The translations under genes and the position numbers were made by a program. A stretch of 64,000 bases of DNA from NCBI GenBank assembly GCA_016584305.1, contig JACEEZ010023511.1, positions 40,001-104,000 of the forward strand, read 5' to 3'. Each line of letters opens with the position of its first letter. The first letter of the stretch is position 1. Source of the stretch: Chionoecetes opilio (lineage: Eukaryota; Arthropoda; Malacostraca; Decapoda; Majidae). The notes below the pieces were generated by a model. The model saw only the letters and a list, made by a program, of their open reading frames with translations, searched no databases and was not told the origin of the DNA. This document shows, piece by piece, positions 1-12,013 of the stretch.

Positions 1-36
1 CACACACAACACACACACACACACACACACACACAC
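1..36. repeat. (CA)n microsatellite at left edge
   Basis: An almost uninterrupted CA dinucleotide tract starts the window and probably continues to the left. Confidence 0.95.
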
Positions 37-1003
37 CGGCAATATGTATCTGCGTACCACTCAGACAACCACCACTATTCTTTTTCATAACACCCACATT
101 CTAACAGCACACTCAGCAACGTGCCAGTCGAATACGCAGCTTTGAACCTCTCGACCAGCTCTTTCCCCCGTGTTGAAATGAGACCACAACGCGTCTCTCC
201 TTCTCTATCCACAAAAAAGAATGGGAAATAAATAAGAATAGTTTTTTAGACACAGCTGGTCAGTGGAGGCGTCCGGAGTTTTGACGGTTCAGATACGTCA
301 AGTCGTCAATCCTAATATACACATCGAGATGGCTGTCAATTAGCGCCCAGGTAAAATAAACCTGAGGGAAGAAGGGGACGAACAAGAGCCAAAAGATGAA
401 GAAAAAGAAGAAACAGGACGATAAATAGAACAAGAAAGAAGAGGTCGAGGAGAAGAAGGAGGAAGAAGCGTGCTGATTCTTGACCCTCATCCCCTAGCCT
501 GCATCAACTGACTATGCCAGGTCTCTCCACAGCTAAACCCAAAATTTCTGTGGTGCGCGTGACGTCAGAGGAAGTTTCGGGGTCAGCCTCGCACCAAATA
601 GTAGTCAATTGATCAAGCTCATCCCCATCGTCCACTTCCCCCTCACGGCCAGTTCCGGATCCAGTATACCGTCAAACGCAACACACACGTAACCAGAACA
701 CAGAGTAAGGGCGAGGGAAGGGGAGAGGCAGGTGAAAAGCTTGGATGGAGAACGTGATAGGTACTAGGTATAGCATAGCCGCTAGCGACTATATCCCCGC
801 ATACTCGTATAGGCGTCATACTTACCTACTTAGGGTCTAACGAATATACCGCTATGGAAAGGTATGGTAAAGATGTCAGTGTATTAGTGTCAAGCCGTGC
901 AGCCTTTCCTCCCGTGTCCCGCCCACAGGGAAGCACCGCTGAGCCCGTGATTACATAGCCGACGCGTCCACATGATTTCATTTTGAGCGTGATGGCTTAA
1001 CTC
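37..1003. other. No gene recognised, upstream of FReD exons
   Basis: No exon with convincing splice sites or family resemblance was found. Missing upstream exons of the fibrinogen-related gene could be here, but nothing resembles the expected N-terminal part of that domain. Confidence 0.4.
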
Positions 1004-1345
1004 ACCCCCCCCCCCCCGCTGCCCCCCTCATGGACTTGCTCCCCCCGCTACTCCCCTCATGGACATACCCCTTACCCCGCCCCGCTTCCCCCTTCATCTC
1101 CCCCTCCCCATTGCCCCCTTTATGAACTTGCCCCTCACCCTTCCCTACCTTCTACCCCCTCATGGACTTGCCCCCTCACCCCCCCCCACTGCCCTCCTCA
1201 TGGACTTGCCCCATAATACCCCCACTCCCCCCTCATGAACCTGACCTGTACCCCCATCCTGCCCCCCGTACCCCACCCTCCTGCCCCCCTCATAGAACCG
1301 CCCCTTACACGCACACACACCCCACCGCTGCCCCGCTCTCATGGT
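1004..1345. repeat. Poly-C run followed by degenerate C-rich tandem repeat
   Basis: A run of about 14 C is followed by roughly eight diverged units built around CCCCTCATGGACTTGCCCC, with spacing of about 25 to 45 bases. The apparent proline-rich reading frames on either strand are by-products of this composition. Confidence 0.8.
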
Positions 1346-1766
1346 CTTCCCCCTCGTTACCCAAACTCAATATAGTGAAATCTAATTCGTTTCTCATTTC
1401 ACAGTTTTATTACACGGAGTAGTTTGCATATAATGTTTGTCACTATTATCCATCGCCAAATGTAATATTCTTGCATAAAGTCATTTAATTGCCTGCTAAA
1501 TTATGACGCTTTTCGAAAAATTGCTTCTCGCTCCCATATGTGGCGTTTTATTCCGTGCTCAATTTTCTGATGACGTTTTATTTATATTCTAATATAATCA
1601 AGTAATGGTCAGGTCCCCGCTCTGGTAACACTGCTCGACGTGTTGAAACAGCCTGGCGCTTTGTTACCTTACCAGGGAAGTGCCCAACACTCTCCTCCTT
1701 TCCTCCCCCATTGCATTTTCCTTCTCCATTCCTCCTCTCAAACAACGCAGCCCTGTCCATGACCCT

Positions 1767-1869
<103 letters not shown>

Positions 1870-2399
1870 GCACACACAACACCAACAACAACAACAACTA
1901 ACAATCTTTTTCCTTACATCAGACTATATTTTTTTTCTTTCCTTCCTCTTATCCACTCTGATCACACTTGCTCACTCCATTACCGTGTCATTGTTGTTCC
2001 CTTGTGGCCCTGAAAAACCCGTCCTGCTTGACACGCCCTTGAGGCAATACTACTCACGCTCCCTACAGACACTCGTATTCCTTCGTCAGGTAATGGCTGG
2101 GACGAGAGCACTGCATTACGGAGCTTGTAGTGCTGGAGCGTAAATGCATACACGGTGATAGAAATAAGGTGATATAATGAGGGGATTAAAGTAGTGGATG
2201 GGATGGAGAAGTGGGCAGATAAGGAAAGTGGAGAAATATACAGGAGGAGGAGGAGGAAATTTAGGAGAAGATAGCAATGCGGGCTCGGGGAAGAAGCAGT
2301 AACTTTGTCTTGGCTATTATTTTAGTTTCCACATCCACATCAAGGCAGTAAAACTTCAGACCAACGACATGAATTTTCCAAACCACTATCTTCCCTTCA

Positions 2400-2650
2400 C
2401 TGCCTAACCCCTCCTTCCCCTCTTCCCTCCCTTTCCTCTACCCAACCCTTCCTTTCCCTCTTCCCTCCCCTCTTTTCCCTCTAACCACCCTCTTTTCCTT
2501 CCCTTCCCATTCCTTCACTCTGCCCAGTCCCTCCTTTCTCTCTTCTCTCTGCCCAGCCCCTTCTTTCCCTCTTACCTCCCTTAGATCTACCCAGCCCCTT
2601 CCCTCCCTTCCCCACCCTTCCCTCTGCCCAAGCTTTCCTTCTCCTGCCAT
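2400..2650. repeat. Pyrimidine-rich low-complexity tract
   Basis: A C/T-rich stretch with recurring CCCAGCCCCTTCCCTC-like words. It lies shortly upstream of the first recognised FReD exon; the exon's own acceptor region is separate. Confidence 0.6.
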
Positions 2651-2747
2651 GCCACACGGGGGTAACCAAGAATAACATATAAATATACTATATATATACT
2701 ATCTTCCTCTATATACTATGTTTGGGGTAACTAAGCCGCCATTGCAG

Positions 2748-2889
2748 GTTTGGTGCGACCATACGACCAACGGCGGGGGGTGGACGGTGTTGCTGGCCCG
2801 CATCGAGCAGCTCAGCCAGGAGGACTTCAGCAAGGGGTGGGCCGAGTACAAGAGGGGCATTGGTGATCCCGCCGCCGAGCATTGGCTGG
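2748..2889 (+). CDS. FReD gene exon a
   Basis: It follows a CATTGCAG acceptor and is read from V-W-C-D to H-W-L, with one base left over before donor GTAAGT (phase 1). It carries the GGGWTV core of the fibrinogen domain. Confidence 0.88.
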
Positions 2890-3555
2890 GTAAGTAGTGC
2901 AGTGGTAGAAATATTGTAGTAGTAATAGTATTAGTAGTAGTTTCATTGAGTTTCATTGAGTTTATTGCCACATATTGTATATATCTACAGTAATCTAACA
3001 TACCTAGGTTCAGCGTGGCACGATCTGCCGAGCCGAGGCTCCATAGCAGAAGTAGTACATTCACACGGCTGATTAACTCACCACAGACAACACACAAAAA
3101 ATTATGTTTGGCCCAATAATATTTACAATTTATCCCAATAAGAATAAATTATTTTAAGTAATGGAAGTATTAGTGGAAGTAATTGTAAGAGTAGTTTATT
3201 TGAAACAGTAGTAGTAGTAATGGAAGTTTGTAGTGAGAGGGTAGTAGTAGTTTGTAGTAAATAGTAGTAGTAGTTTTGTATAGTAGTAGTAGTAGTTAGT
3301 AGTAGTAGTAGGTTTAAATAGTAGCAATAGGACGTAGTAGTGTTAGTAGTAATAGTAGTAGAGAAAGTAGTAGTTGGAGAGTAGTATAAGTAGTAATGGA
3401 AGTAGGACGATCAGTAATAGCGGAAGGGGGCGGTAGTGGTGGTAGTATTAATAGTACTAGTAATAGTAGTAGCAGTAGTAGTAATAGGAGCGAGTAGTTG
3501 TGGTAGTAGGAACGAAAAGTAGTAGTAGTAGCAGTAGTAGTAGTAGTAGTAGTTT

Positions 3556-3588
<33 letters not shown>

Positions 3589-6500
3589 AGTAGTAGTTTG
3601 TAGTAGTAGTAGTAGTAGTAGTGTATGTAGAGTTTGTTGTAGTAAGAGTAAAAGGAGAGTGGAGGTGAGGAAGCAAAGGAATAAAAAGAGAAACAGAAAT
3701 ATGGGAAAGGGAAGTAGTGTGATTTTCATATAATATGGGTTTTTTATAAATAGACGGAAAGTTTAAAATTTAAAGAACCTTATTCCCCCGAAGGGCCGGC
3801 AAAAGAAGGAAAGAAAACCCCACCCAAGGGCAGTTTGAACCTTCTTCTACCAATATATGGAAAGGCAAAGGAGAAAAACAATACCTACTTCCCCCTGGTA
3901 GGCGGGTAAAAGAAGGAAGAAAAAAAAAAAAATCCAAATTATGGGAAAGGGAAGGAAAATCAATTTGTGTCAGCTAAATAAAGGGTTATCAACCAAAAAT
4001 AAATTAGTTTTTATATTTAAAAAACATTATCAAAGCTTTGGAACATTTTAAACTTCTCTATCAATTATCTTCGTAACCTACGTTTTGACAAACTGAACAA
4101 GGTAAATCCTTCCGTCGCTCTTCATATGGCTTGTTTTGCAGGGCCCCCCAAAAAATATATAATAATGGCCCCGAAACAGATCCCTGTTGAGCCCCACTTG
4201 TTACCTGAGTTACCCACATACTTCTTCTAGCCTTCTCTCCTTAAACTTCTGCAACATTCGCGGCCTTAGATCTAACTTTCTCTCTGTTGAACATCATCTC
4301 TACTCCTCTAAACCTCATCTTCTTTTCCTCACCAAAACTCAGTTGTCTGTGAGCACTGACAGCAGACCTTTTTCTGTCCCCCTCCTACTGTCTCTTATTC
4401 TCATTTCAATCCAAAAGCTGGCCGTTGCGTATATGTGCGCCAATGACATCACTTGCTCTCGTGCCCACGGCCTTGAATCTCCGATTTTCTACCATCTGGC
4501 TTCGACTTCAATGTCACTCTCTTACTAAATTTATCTGTGCTGTATATCTCTCACCTAACTCCTCTGACTAAAATTCTTCGACTATTTAACATCAAAAGTG
4601 GAGCACATTTCATCTCATTTTCCTTTAGCAGAAATTTCCATTCTTGGGGACTTCAATGTTCACCACCAGCTTTGGCTATCATCTTCTTTCACTGACCAAC
4701 CTGGTGAACAAGCCTACAACTTTTCTATCCTCCAAGACCTAGAGCAGCTAGTGCAGCACCCTACCCGTATTCCTGACCGCCTTGGAGACACGCCCAACAT
4801 TCTTGATCTTTTCCTAACTACTAACCCTTCTGCTTACTCTGTGAAACTATTCTCTCCGTTGGGTTCCTCCGATCACAATCTTATTTCTGTAACCTGTCCT
4901 ATCGCTCCGGTACCGTCTCGGGACCCACCTAAGCGGAGGTGCTTCTGGCATTTCAACTCAGCTAAGTGGGAAGACCTAAGGCAGTACTACTCTGATTTTC
5001 CATGGAATGATTACTGCTTCCATGTCAAAGACCCATCTCTTTGTGCAGAGCGCATAACTGAGGTCATAGTCTCTGGCATGGAGGCGTACATTCCACACAC
5101 TTTCTCTAATCCTAAAGCCCGTCAACCTTGGTTTAACTCTGCTTGTTCTCATGCTGTCCGGGATAGAGATGTGGCTCACAAACGGTACCGTAAGCATCCA
5201 TCTCCTGAAACTCATGCCCTTTATATTTCTGCTCGTAATCATGCCAAATCTTTACTTCAACTTACCAAAAACTTTCATTCATAGAAAATGTGAAAATCTT
5301 TCTGAATCAAATTCCTCTCGTGACTTCTGGCATCTAGCAAATAACATATCTAACAATTTTTCTTCTTCATCTTTCCCTCCTATGCTTCACCCAGATGGCT
5401 CCACAGCTGTCTCATCTACTTCTAAAGCTGAACTCTTCGCTCAAACCTTTGCTAAAAATTCCACTCTCGTTGATGAAGGGCTTGTTCCTCCTTCTCCTCC
5501 ACCCTCTGAATTATGCCTGTCATTAAGATCCTTCGGAATGATGTTTTCTTTGCCCTTTCTGGCCTAGATCCTCGGAAGGCTTACGGTCCTGACGGAGTCC
5601 CTCCTATTGTTCTCAAAAACTGTGCTTCTGTGCTTGCACCTTGCCTGGTCAAACTTTTCCGTCTTTGTCTATCTACTTCCACCTTTCCTTCTTGCTGGAA
5701 GTTTGCCACAATCCAAACCTGTTCCTAAGAAGGGTGACCGTTCTAATCCTTCAAACTACCGTCCTATAGCGTTGACTTCCTGCCTTTCTAAAGTTTTTGA
5801 ATCTATACTTAATAAGCAGATTCTTAAGCATCTATCTGCTCACAATCTTCTATCTGATCGTCAGTACGGTTTCCGTAAAGGCGATCTACTGGCGATCTTC
5901 TAGCTTTTCTAACTGAATCTTGGTCATCCTCCTTTAGGGGTTTCGGTGAAACTTTTGCTGTTGCCCTTGACATATCAAAAGCTTTTGATAGAGTCTGGCA
6001 CAAATCTTTAATTTCCAAACTACCCTCATTCGGTTTCTATCGTTCTCTCTGTACCTTCATCTTAAGTTTCCTTTCAAACCGTTCTATTGCAGCTACTGTA
6101 GACGGACATTGTTCTTCTCCTAAATCTATCAATAGTGGTGTTCCCCAGGGTTCTGTCCTATCACCCTCTCTCTTTCTATTATTCATTAATGATCTTCTAA
6201 GTCTAACTCAAAGCCCTATCCACTCCTACGCTGATGATTCTACCTAGCATTTTTCAACGTCGTTAATTAGACGTCCAACTCAACAGGAACTAAGTGATTC
6301 ACGGAGAGATGCCACCGAGCGCCTAACTGCCGATCTTTCTTTAATTTCTGATTGGGGCAAAGCAAACCTTGTTTTGTTCAATGCCTCAAAAACCCCAATT
6401 TCTTCACCTATCTACTCGACAAAACCTACCAGATAACAATCCCCTCTTCTTCAATGACACTCAACTGTCTCCTTCTTCTACAATGAACATTCTAGGACTA

Positions 6501-7201
6501 TCCTTTACTAAAAATCTGAACTGGAAATCTCACATCTCATCTCTTGCTAAAACAGCTTCTAAGAAGTTAGGTGTCCTGTGGCGTCTGCGTCCTTTTTTTT
6601 CTCCCTCCCAATTGCTTGCTCTCTACAGGGGCCTTATCCGCCCATGTATGGAGTATGTCTCACATGTTTGGGGAGGATCCACTCATACAGCTCTCCAAAG
6701 CAGGGTTGAGTCAAAAGTTTTTAGTCTCATCAACTCCTCTCCTCTGACTGACTGTCTTCAATCTTTAAATCACCGCCGCAATGTTGCTTCTCTTGCTCTC
6801 TTCTACCGTTATTTTCATGCTCACTGCTCTTCTGAACTTGCTAACTGCATGCCTCCCCCCCCTCCCGCGGCCTCGCTGCACAAGACTTTCTACTCATTCT
6901 CATCCCTATTCTGTCCATCTTCCTAATGCAAGAGTTAATCAGTATCTTTACTCTTTCATCCCTTTCACTGGTAAACTCTGGAACTCTCTTCCTGTTTCTA
7001 TTTTTCCACTTTCCTATGACTTAAATCTTTTCAAAAGAAGAGTAACAAGACACCTCCCGAACTAAATTGGCTCACCCCTCTTTTTAATTTTATTCTCTTA
7101 CTGTCTTCTTTATAGGGACTGGCAACTAAGCGGGCTTTGTGTTATCCATTTTTGTTGTGCCCTTGGCCAGTTCTTTGTGATGGAGAAGAAAAAAAGAAAA
7201 G

Positions 7202-7245
<44 letters not shown>

Positions 7246-10200
7246 CCCCCACACATTTAGAGCTACGTATTAAACATAACTTTTTTGTATATCGCTTAGC
7301 CAAGATCTAATCCAACGAAGAACTTTCCCATCAATACCATGTGATCTAGCCTTGCTTAGGAGTCTGTGATTCGGTACCTTGTCAAATGTCTTACTAAAGT
7401 CCAGGTACACAAAATTATAATTATTCTCATCATTATCTGCTGCCTCATAACTTTCCTATAAAAACTCAATTAGCTAGTGAGAAATGTCTACCCTTGGTGA
7501 ACCTATGTTGTGAATCAAACTATAGTTCTGTAAATATTTTCTAATGTTTTTTTGCAATAACAGATTCTAACAATAATGTCTACAAATGAAGTCAGACTGA
7601 CGGGTCGATAGTTTCACATTAATGCTCAATCTCCCTTCTTAATTAAAAATGGGGACTACATTTGCTTGCCTCCACATTAAAGTAACATCTCCTGAATCCA
7701 ATCATTTCCTAAAAATGTACACTAATGGCTCACTTACAATCTCCTTCATTATTTTAATACTCTGGGACAAACTAAATCTGGTCCTGGTGATAAATTATTA
7801 TAAACTTTTTCACTCTATTTTCTCTTTAACTTTTTCCTTGGTTATCACAATATCTTTCAGTTTATCATCTTCCTCACCTCTAACATCGGTTCACAATCAG
7901 GTACCATCTGCATGTCCTCCTGATCAGAAACACGTCAGAAAAAATTATTCAAAATTTTACACATATCCCCCAAGAACTTACCATCTCCCCCAGACCTATT
8001 TTTAATGGACCCATCAATTCTCTACTGTTTGTTCTATGTACTTGAAAAAATTCCTAAGGGTCAGTCTTTGCCTGGCTAGTAACCTCAATCTCATAGTTTT
8101 TCTTAGTTGTTCGTGTAAGCCTCGATCTTACATGGCTAATGGATTATACTGATCCCTATAAGACATCTATTTCAAATGTGGTCACAGATGATCCATTTCA
8201 AACAAACTCCTATAATTTCACAATGATCACTTTTACCTAACTGAACACTAACTTCTACTTCTTTAACTGAATCATACCTGTTTGTTTGTATCAAATCTAA
8301 AATATTATCTCCACTAGTAAAAACTCCATGATTACTTGCTTTAGAAAGTTATTCTAAACTACCTTTAATAAATCCTCTGCATCACTATCTCCTACAATTA
8401 TCATGGAGTAAATCTATGGGTAAGGCTGTGGATGTTCCTGATTACCTGCATAATAATCTAAATAATTTTGCCTGGCCTCCCTGCAGTTTTCCAGCCGATG
8501 CCAAGGGTTCATGAATTACCTAGAATTACATAGAAACATTGACCCCACAAACCTCAAAGCCTAAGCTAGGTGGTATGTCCCTAACCTAAGTTAATTGTAA
8601 TCAAAGTATATACAGCCAAGAATAAAATCAAAGGCAATGCAATCAAACAGCGCATGTCCTTTGTCTGGCGAGGCGACCAAAGTTCCACCACATACACCAA
8701 GGGAGGTCTGACTGAGCTGATATACAGAGATAAATTGTATTATATTTTTGAAGGAAATTAAATATTTATGTTCATAAAGCCCAGCATTCTAATAGCTTTA
8801 CCCGTAGCAAATTTACATTACTGAGAATATTCTAAGATTCGACACAATCATAAAATCTAGATCTTTATCACATTACAAATTTTTGTAAGCCTCCAATGAT
8901 GACAAACCCAATTTCTCCAACCTCTCCTTATAAATCATATCTGACAGACTGGGAGCAATATTTGTGGTTGCTCTTTGAATACTTTCGATCTTCTGTAAAT
9001 AATTATTCTTGTGCAGAGACCAAACTACTTTAGCACACTCTAATCTAGGGTGAATCATGATCACTATCAATTTTTTTCATCGTGTCCAAGTCCACATGGA
9101 CAATAGCTGTTCAAATGTTCATTACAAGTTGGCATTTAGTAAAAGTAAGTCATCTTGAAGTATTACTTCAAGGTCCTTCTCACTTACTTTAGGAATTGTT
9201 TAGCTTCCCATCTTGTAATTCCATCTTATCCTCTTTGTACTCTTACCAATCTCTGATATTTTATATGTTTTAGCATTAATTTCCATTTCCCACATTGACT
9301 CCATGCATATCCTATTTTATTAAAATCATCTTTTTGCAGTTTCCAATCTGTCTCCTTTTCAACCTTCTTCATTATCTCAATATTATCTGCAAATAAACTC
9401 ACATAACTCTTTAAACCAACTGCCATGTCATCTATATAAATAACTTTTTATCCATATTCTTGTAACTCCACTTATCACACTTCTCCACCTTGATTTAATG
9501 TACCTAATTCGTTTTTAGTTACAGTTGTCATCCGTCTCCCTTTCAGGAAATCTTTCATCCATTTCAGGACATTCCCATCTAGTCCTCCTTCATATTTCAA
9601 TTTTCATAACAATCTTTTATGGGGTACTACCTTGTCAAACACTTTCTTCAAATCTAAGTAAGCGCAGTCCACCCATTCATCTCTTTCTTACAGTGGTCTA
9701 TGACATACCATAAGAAAGAGATGAATGGGTGGACTGCGCTTACTCCGATACTCGATACTCGAGGGGGTTGATGGCCGTGGGGGTGGCCATCGGTGCCCTC
9801 CTCTGGGGCGCCTGGCAGGACGCCACGAGGGACGCCACGCGGGTGTCCGAGGTCCTGCAGGCGTGGGACCACAAGGCGCTGCACGCCACTGTGGCATGGC
9901 AGGTACGGGAGGTCCTGGCTCACCAGGGGTGGCTGGGACCTCTGCGCCCCGCCCCACCTCGAGACCCGCTGGAGGCCTGCGTGGCCCTAGAGGATGTGCC
10001 GTGGTGGGACCGCCCGGTGGAGACCAAGCGGTTCCTCGGCTGCCTGGAGGTGGAGGTGCCAAGGGCCGAACACGAGCACGAGGAGTTTGAATCAAAACTC
10101 CTTTATGCTGCTCTGGTTTTCCTCGAATTTGTTGCAGTCTTGGTTGTCCGGAGCTTCGTTTCTTACTTTTCTTGGGGCGGAACCAAGAAAGTGAAGCAAG

Positions 10201-11977
10201 ATCGGTCTGCCGATGCTGCAGGCGTCGCAGCAGAAGCTCCAGACCAGGATAACACAGGGGGTGATCAGAATGAGACCGACTCTTCTGAAATGATTGATGA
10301 GGAACCATCAGAAAATACTGACGTGACAACTTCACGTGTCACGGAGCAGCGCGGGGAGATGCGCGACCACGCCGAGGAACTTGTTGAGGATCCACAAGAG
10401 AAGGAAGCCCCGGCGGAAGGGAAAGGCTCTAAGAAGCGTAACAAACGGAAGAAGAAGAAGAGTCTTGTTACAAGTGAAGAGCCTAAGGACGACTCCGGCG
10501 AATGGCACACTGTCTGTAGAAAGCAGAGGAAATGCCGTGACAAGGAGTCAGACAAGGAGGAAGGCACCAAGGCTGTGCAGGATAGCGTCGTGCCTCCAAA
10601 GCCAGCGAAGACACGCGTTAAGGACCGGCGACAAGCAGTGCCAAAGGACAACTCCCAAGTATAGGTGCGTAACTCCTGGAGGGAAGACACGGTGACGGTG
10701 TTGCTGCCGGTGCCACCGGGCAGACGGCAGCACGTCATCGGGCCACGGGGGAACACTGTCCAAAAGCTAAGACAGAACTTCCCCAGCGTGCGTGTGACGG
10801 TGCCCCTGCCCCAGGATCGCACCTCTAACCACGTCACCCTCAAAGGCCTTAAGAGTGAGGTGGCCGCCGCCGCCAAGGACATCACCGGCCGCCTGGAGGC
10901 TGTCGAGGCACAGCTGCGTGAGGCCGCCGAGCGTCGTAAGGCGGCCAGAACAAAGGTGGTCCTTCAGGTGGCCCCTGACATGCGGCGCCACGTGGTGGGC
11001 TCCGGGGGCGAGGCGCTCATCAGGCTGGCACAGGAGTACCCCGGGGTGAGGGTGTCAGTGCCCCCCGCCACCAACACAGAGTCCCGCCAAGTAAGAATCA
11101 CGGGGCCTCCCGCCGAGGTGGCCTGCCTCAAGGCACGCCTGCAGGCGGCGGAGCGGCGGCGGCAGCTACTGAAGCAGTGGCGGCAACAACATAGACGAGG
11201 GGCGGCGACCAAGAAGTGAGGAGCTCGCTGATGATCCCGTCATGACTCCCTCCTTGATGTCCTCCCCGCCGTGACCTGTGGTTCACGCTGTGACCCAACA
11301 CGGTGTCCAACGCCTGCCACGCCGCGTGACCCATGCCCGGGTGTCTCCACCACTCAGGGTGGTGACAACAATTATTATCTCATGTTCCTTTGATCTCTTT
11401 TCTTAAATCTGGTTATTTGTCTTGTACTTTTCTTATAATGGCCATTGGCCAAGGCTGACGCTGCATGCTTGTTTGTTGCCAGGAATTCCCGACACCTCTT
11501 GTATATCTAGGGTGTTTCTATTTGTCAAAATATTTATTACTTCTGTTTAATTATTTTTAATTTTAAAATATATATATTTAAAAATTTGTTATAGTTTCTA
11601 AATTATTTTTGTAAAAATATCACTAAGACAAAAGTCACGATGAAAAAGTTGAAGGAAAAGAAAAATATTAAATCTTACTATAGATACTAAGTCTTACTAT
11701 AATCAAAGACTCTCTACCACATAGAAGGTCTTTGCTATAATTCACCGTCTGTCCGTCTGTCCGTGTGTAGGCCCACAGCCAAGGCTCCGCCATTTCTGTC
11801 CCAATTTCATCCGAACTTTCAGGCAAGGTTGGGGTCATCCTTGAGATGGCTATAAGCTATATTTGGCCAGGTTGATCCAATTTCTTCATAGTTCAGAAAA
11901 TTGGGGGAGTTTTTCAGCCTGGGGCATAGGCCTATCTGGCACAGGAGACACTTTTGTGTTTCTGATTTTCACCTTCC

Positions 11978-12013
<36 letters not shown>

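Noticed and set aside
3314..3729. Leucine- and tyrosine-rich minus-strand frames
   Set aside because: Product of the TAG trinucleotide tract.
9729..9770. Upstream start for the KH frame
   Set aside because: Begins with GTG inside the hairpin arm derived from the LINE; the first ATG is at 9771.
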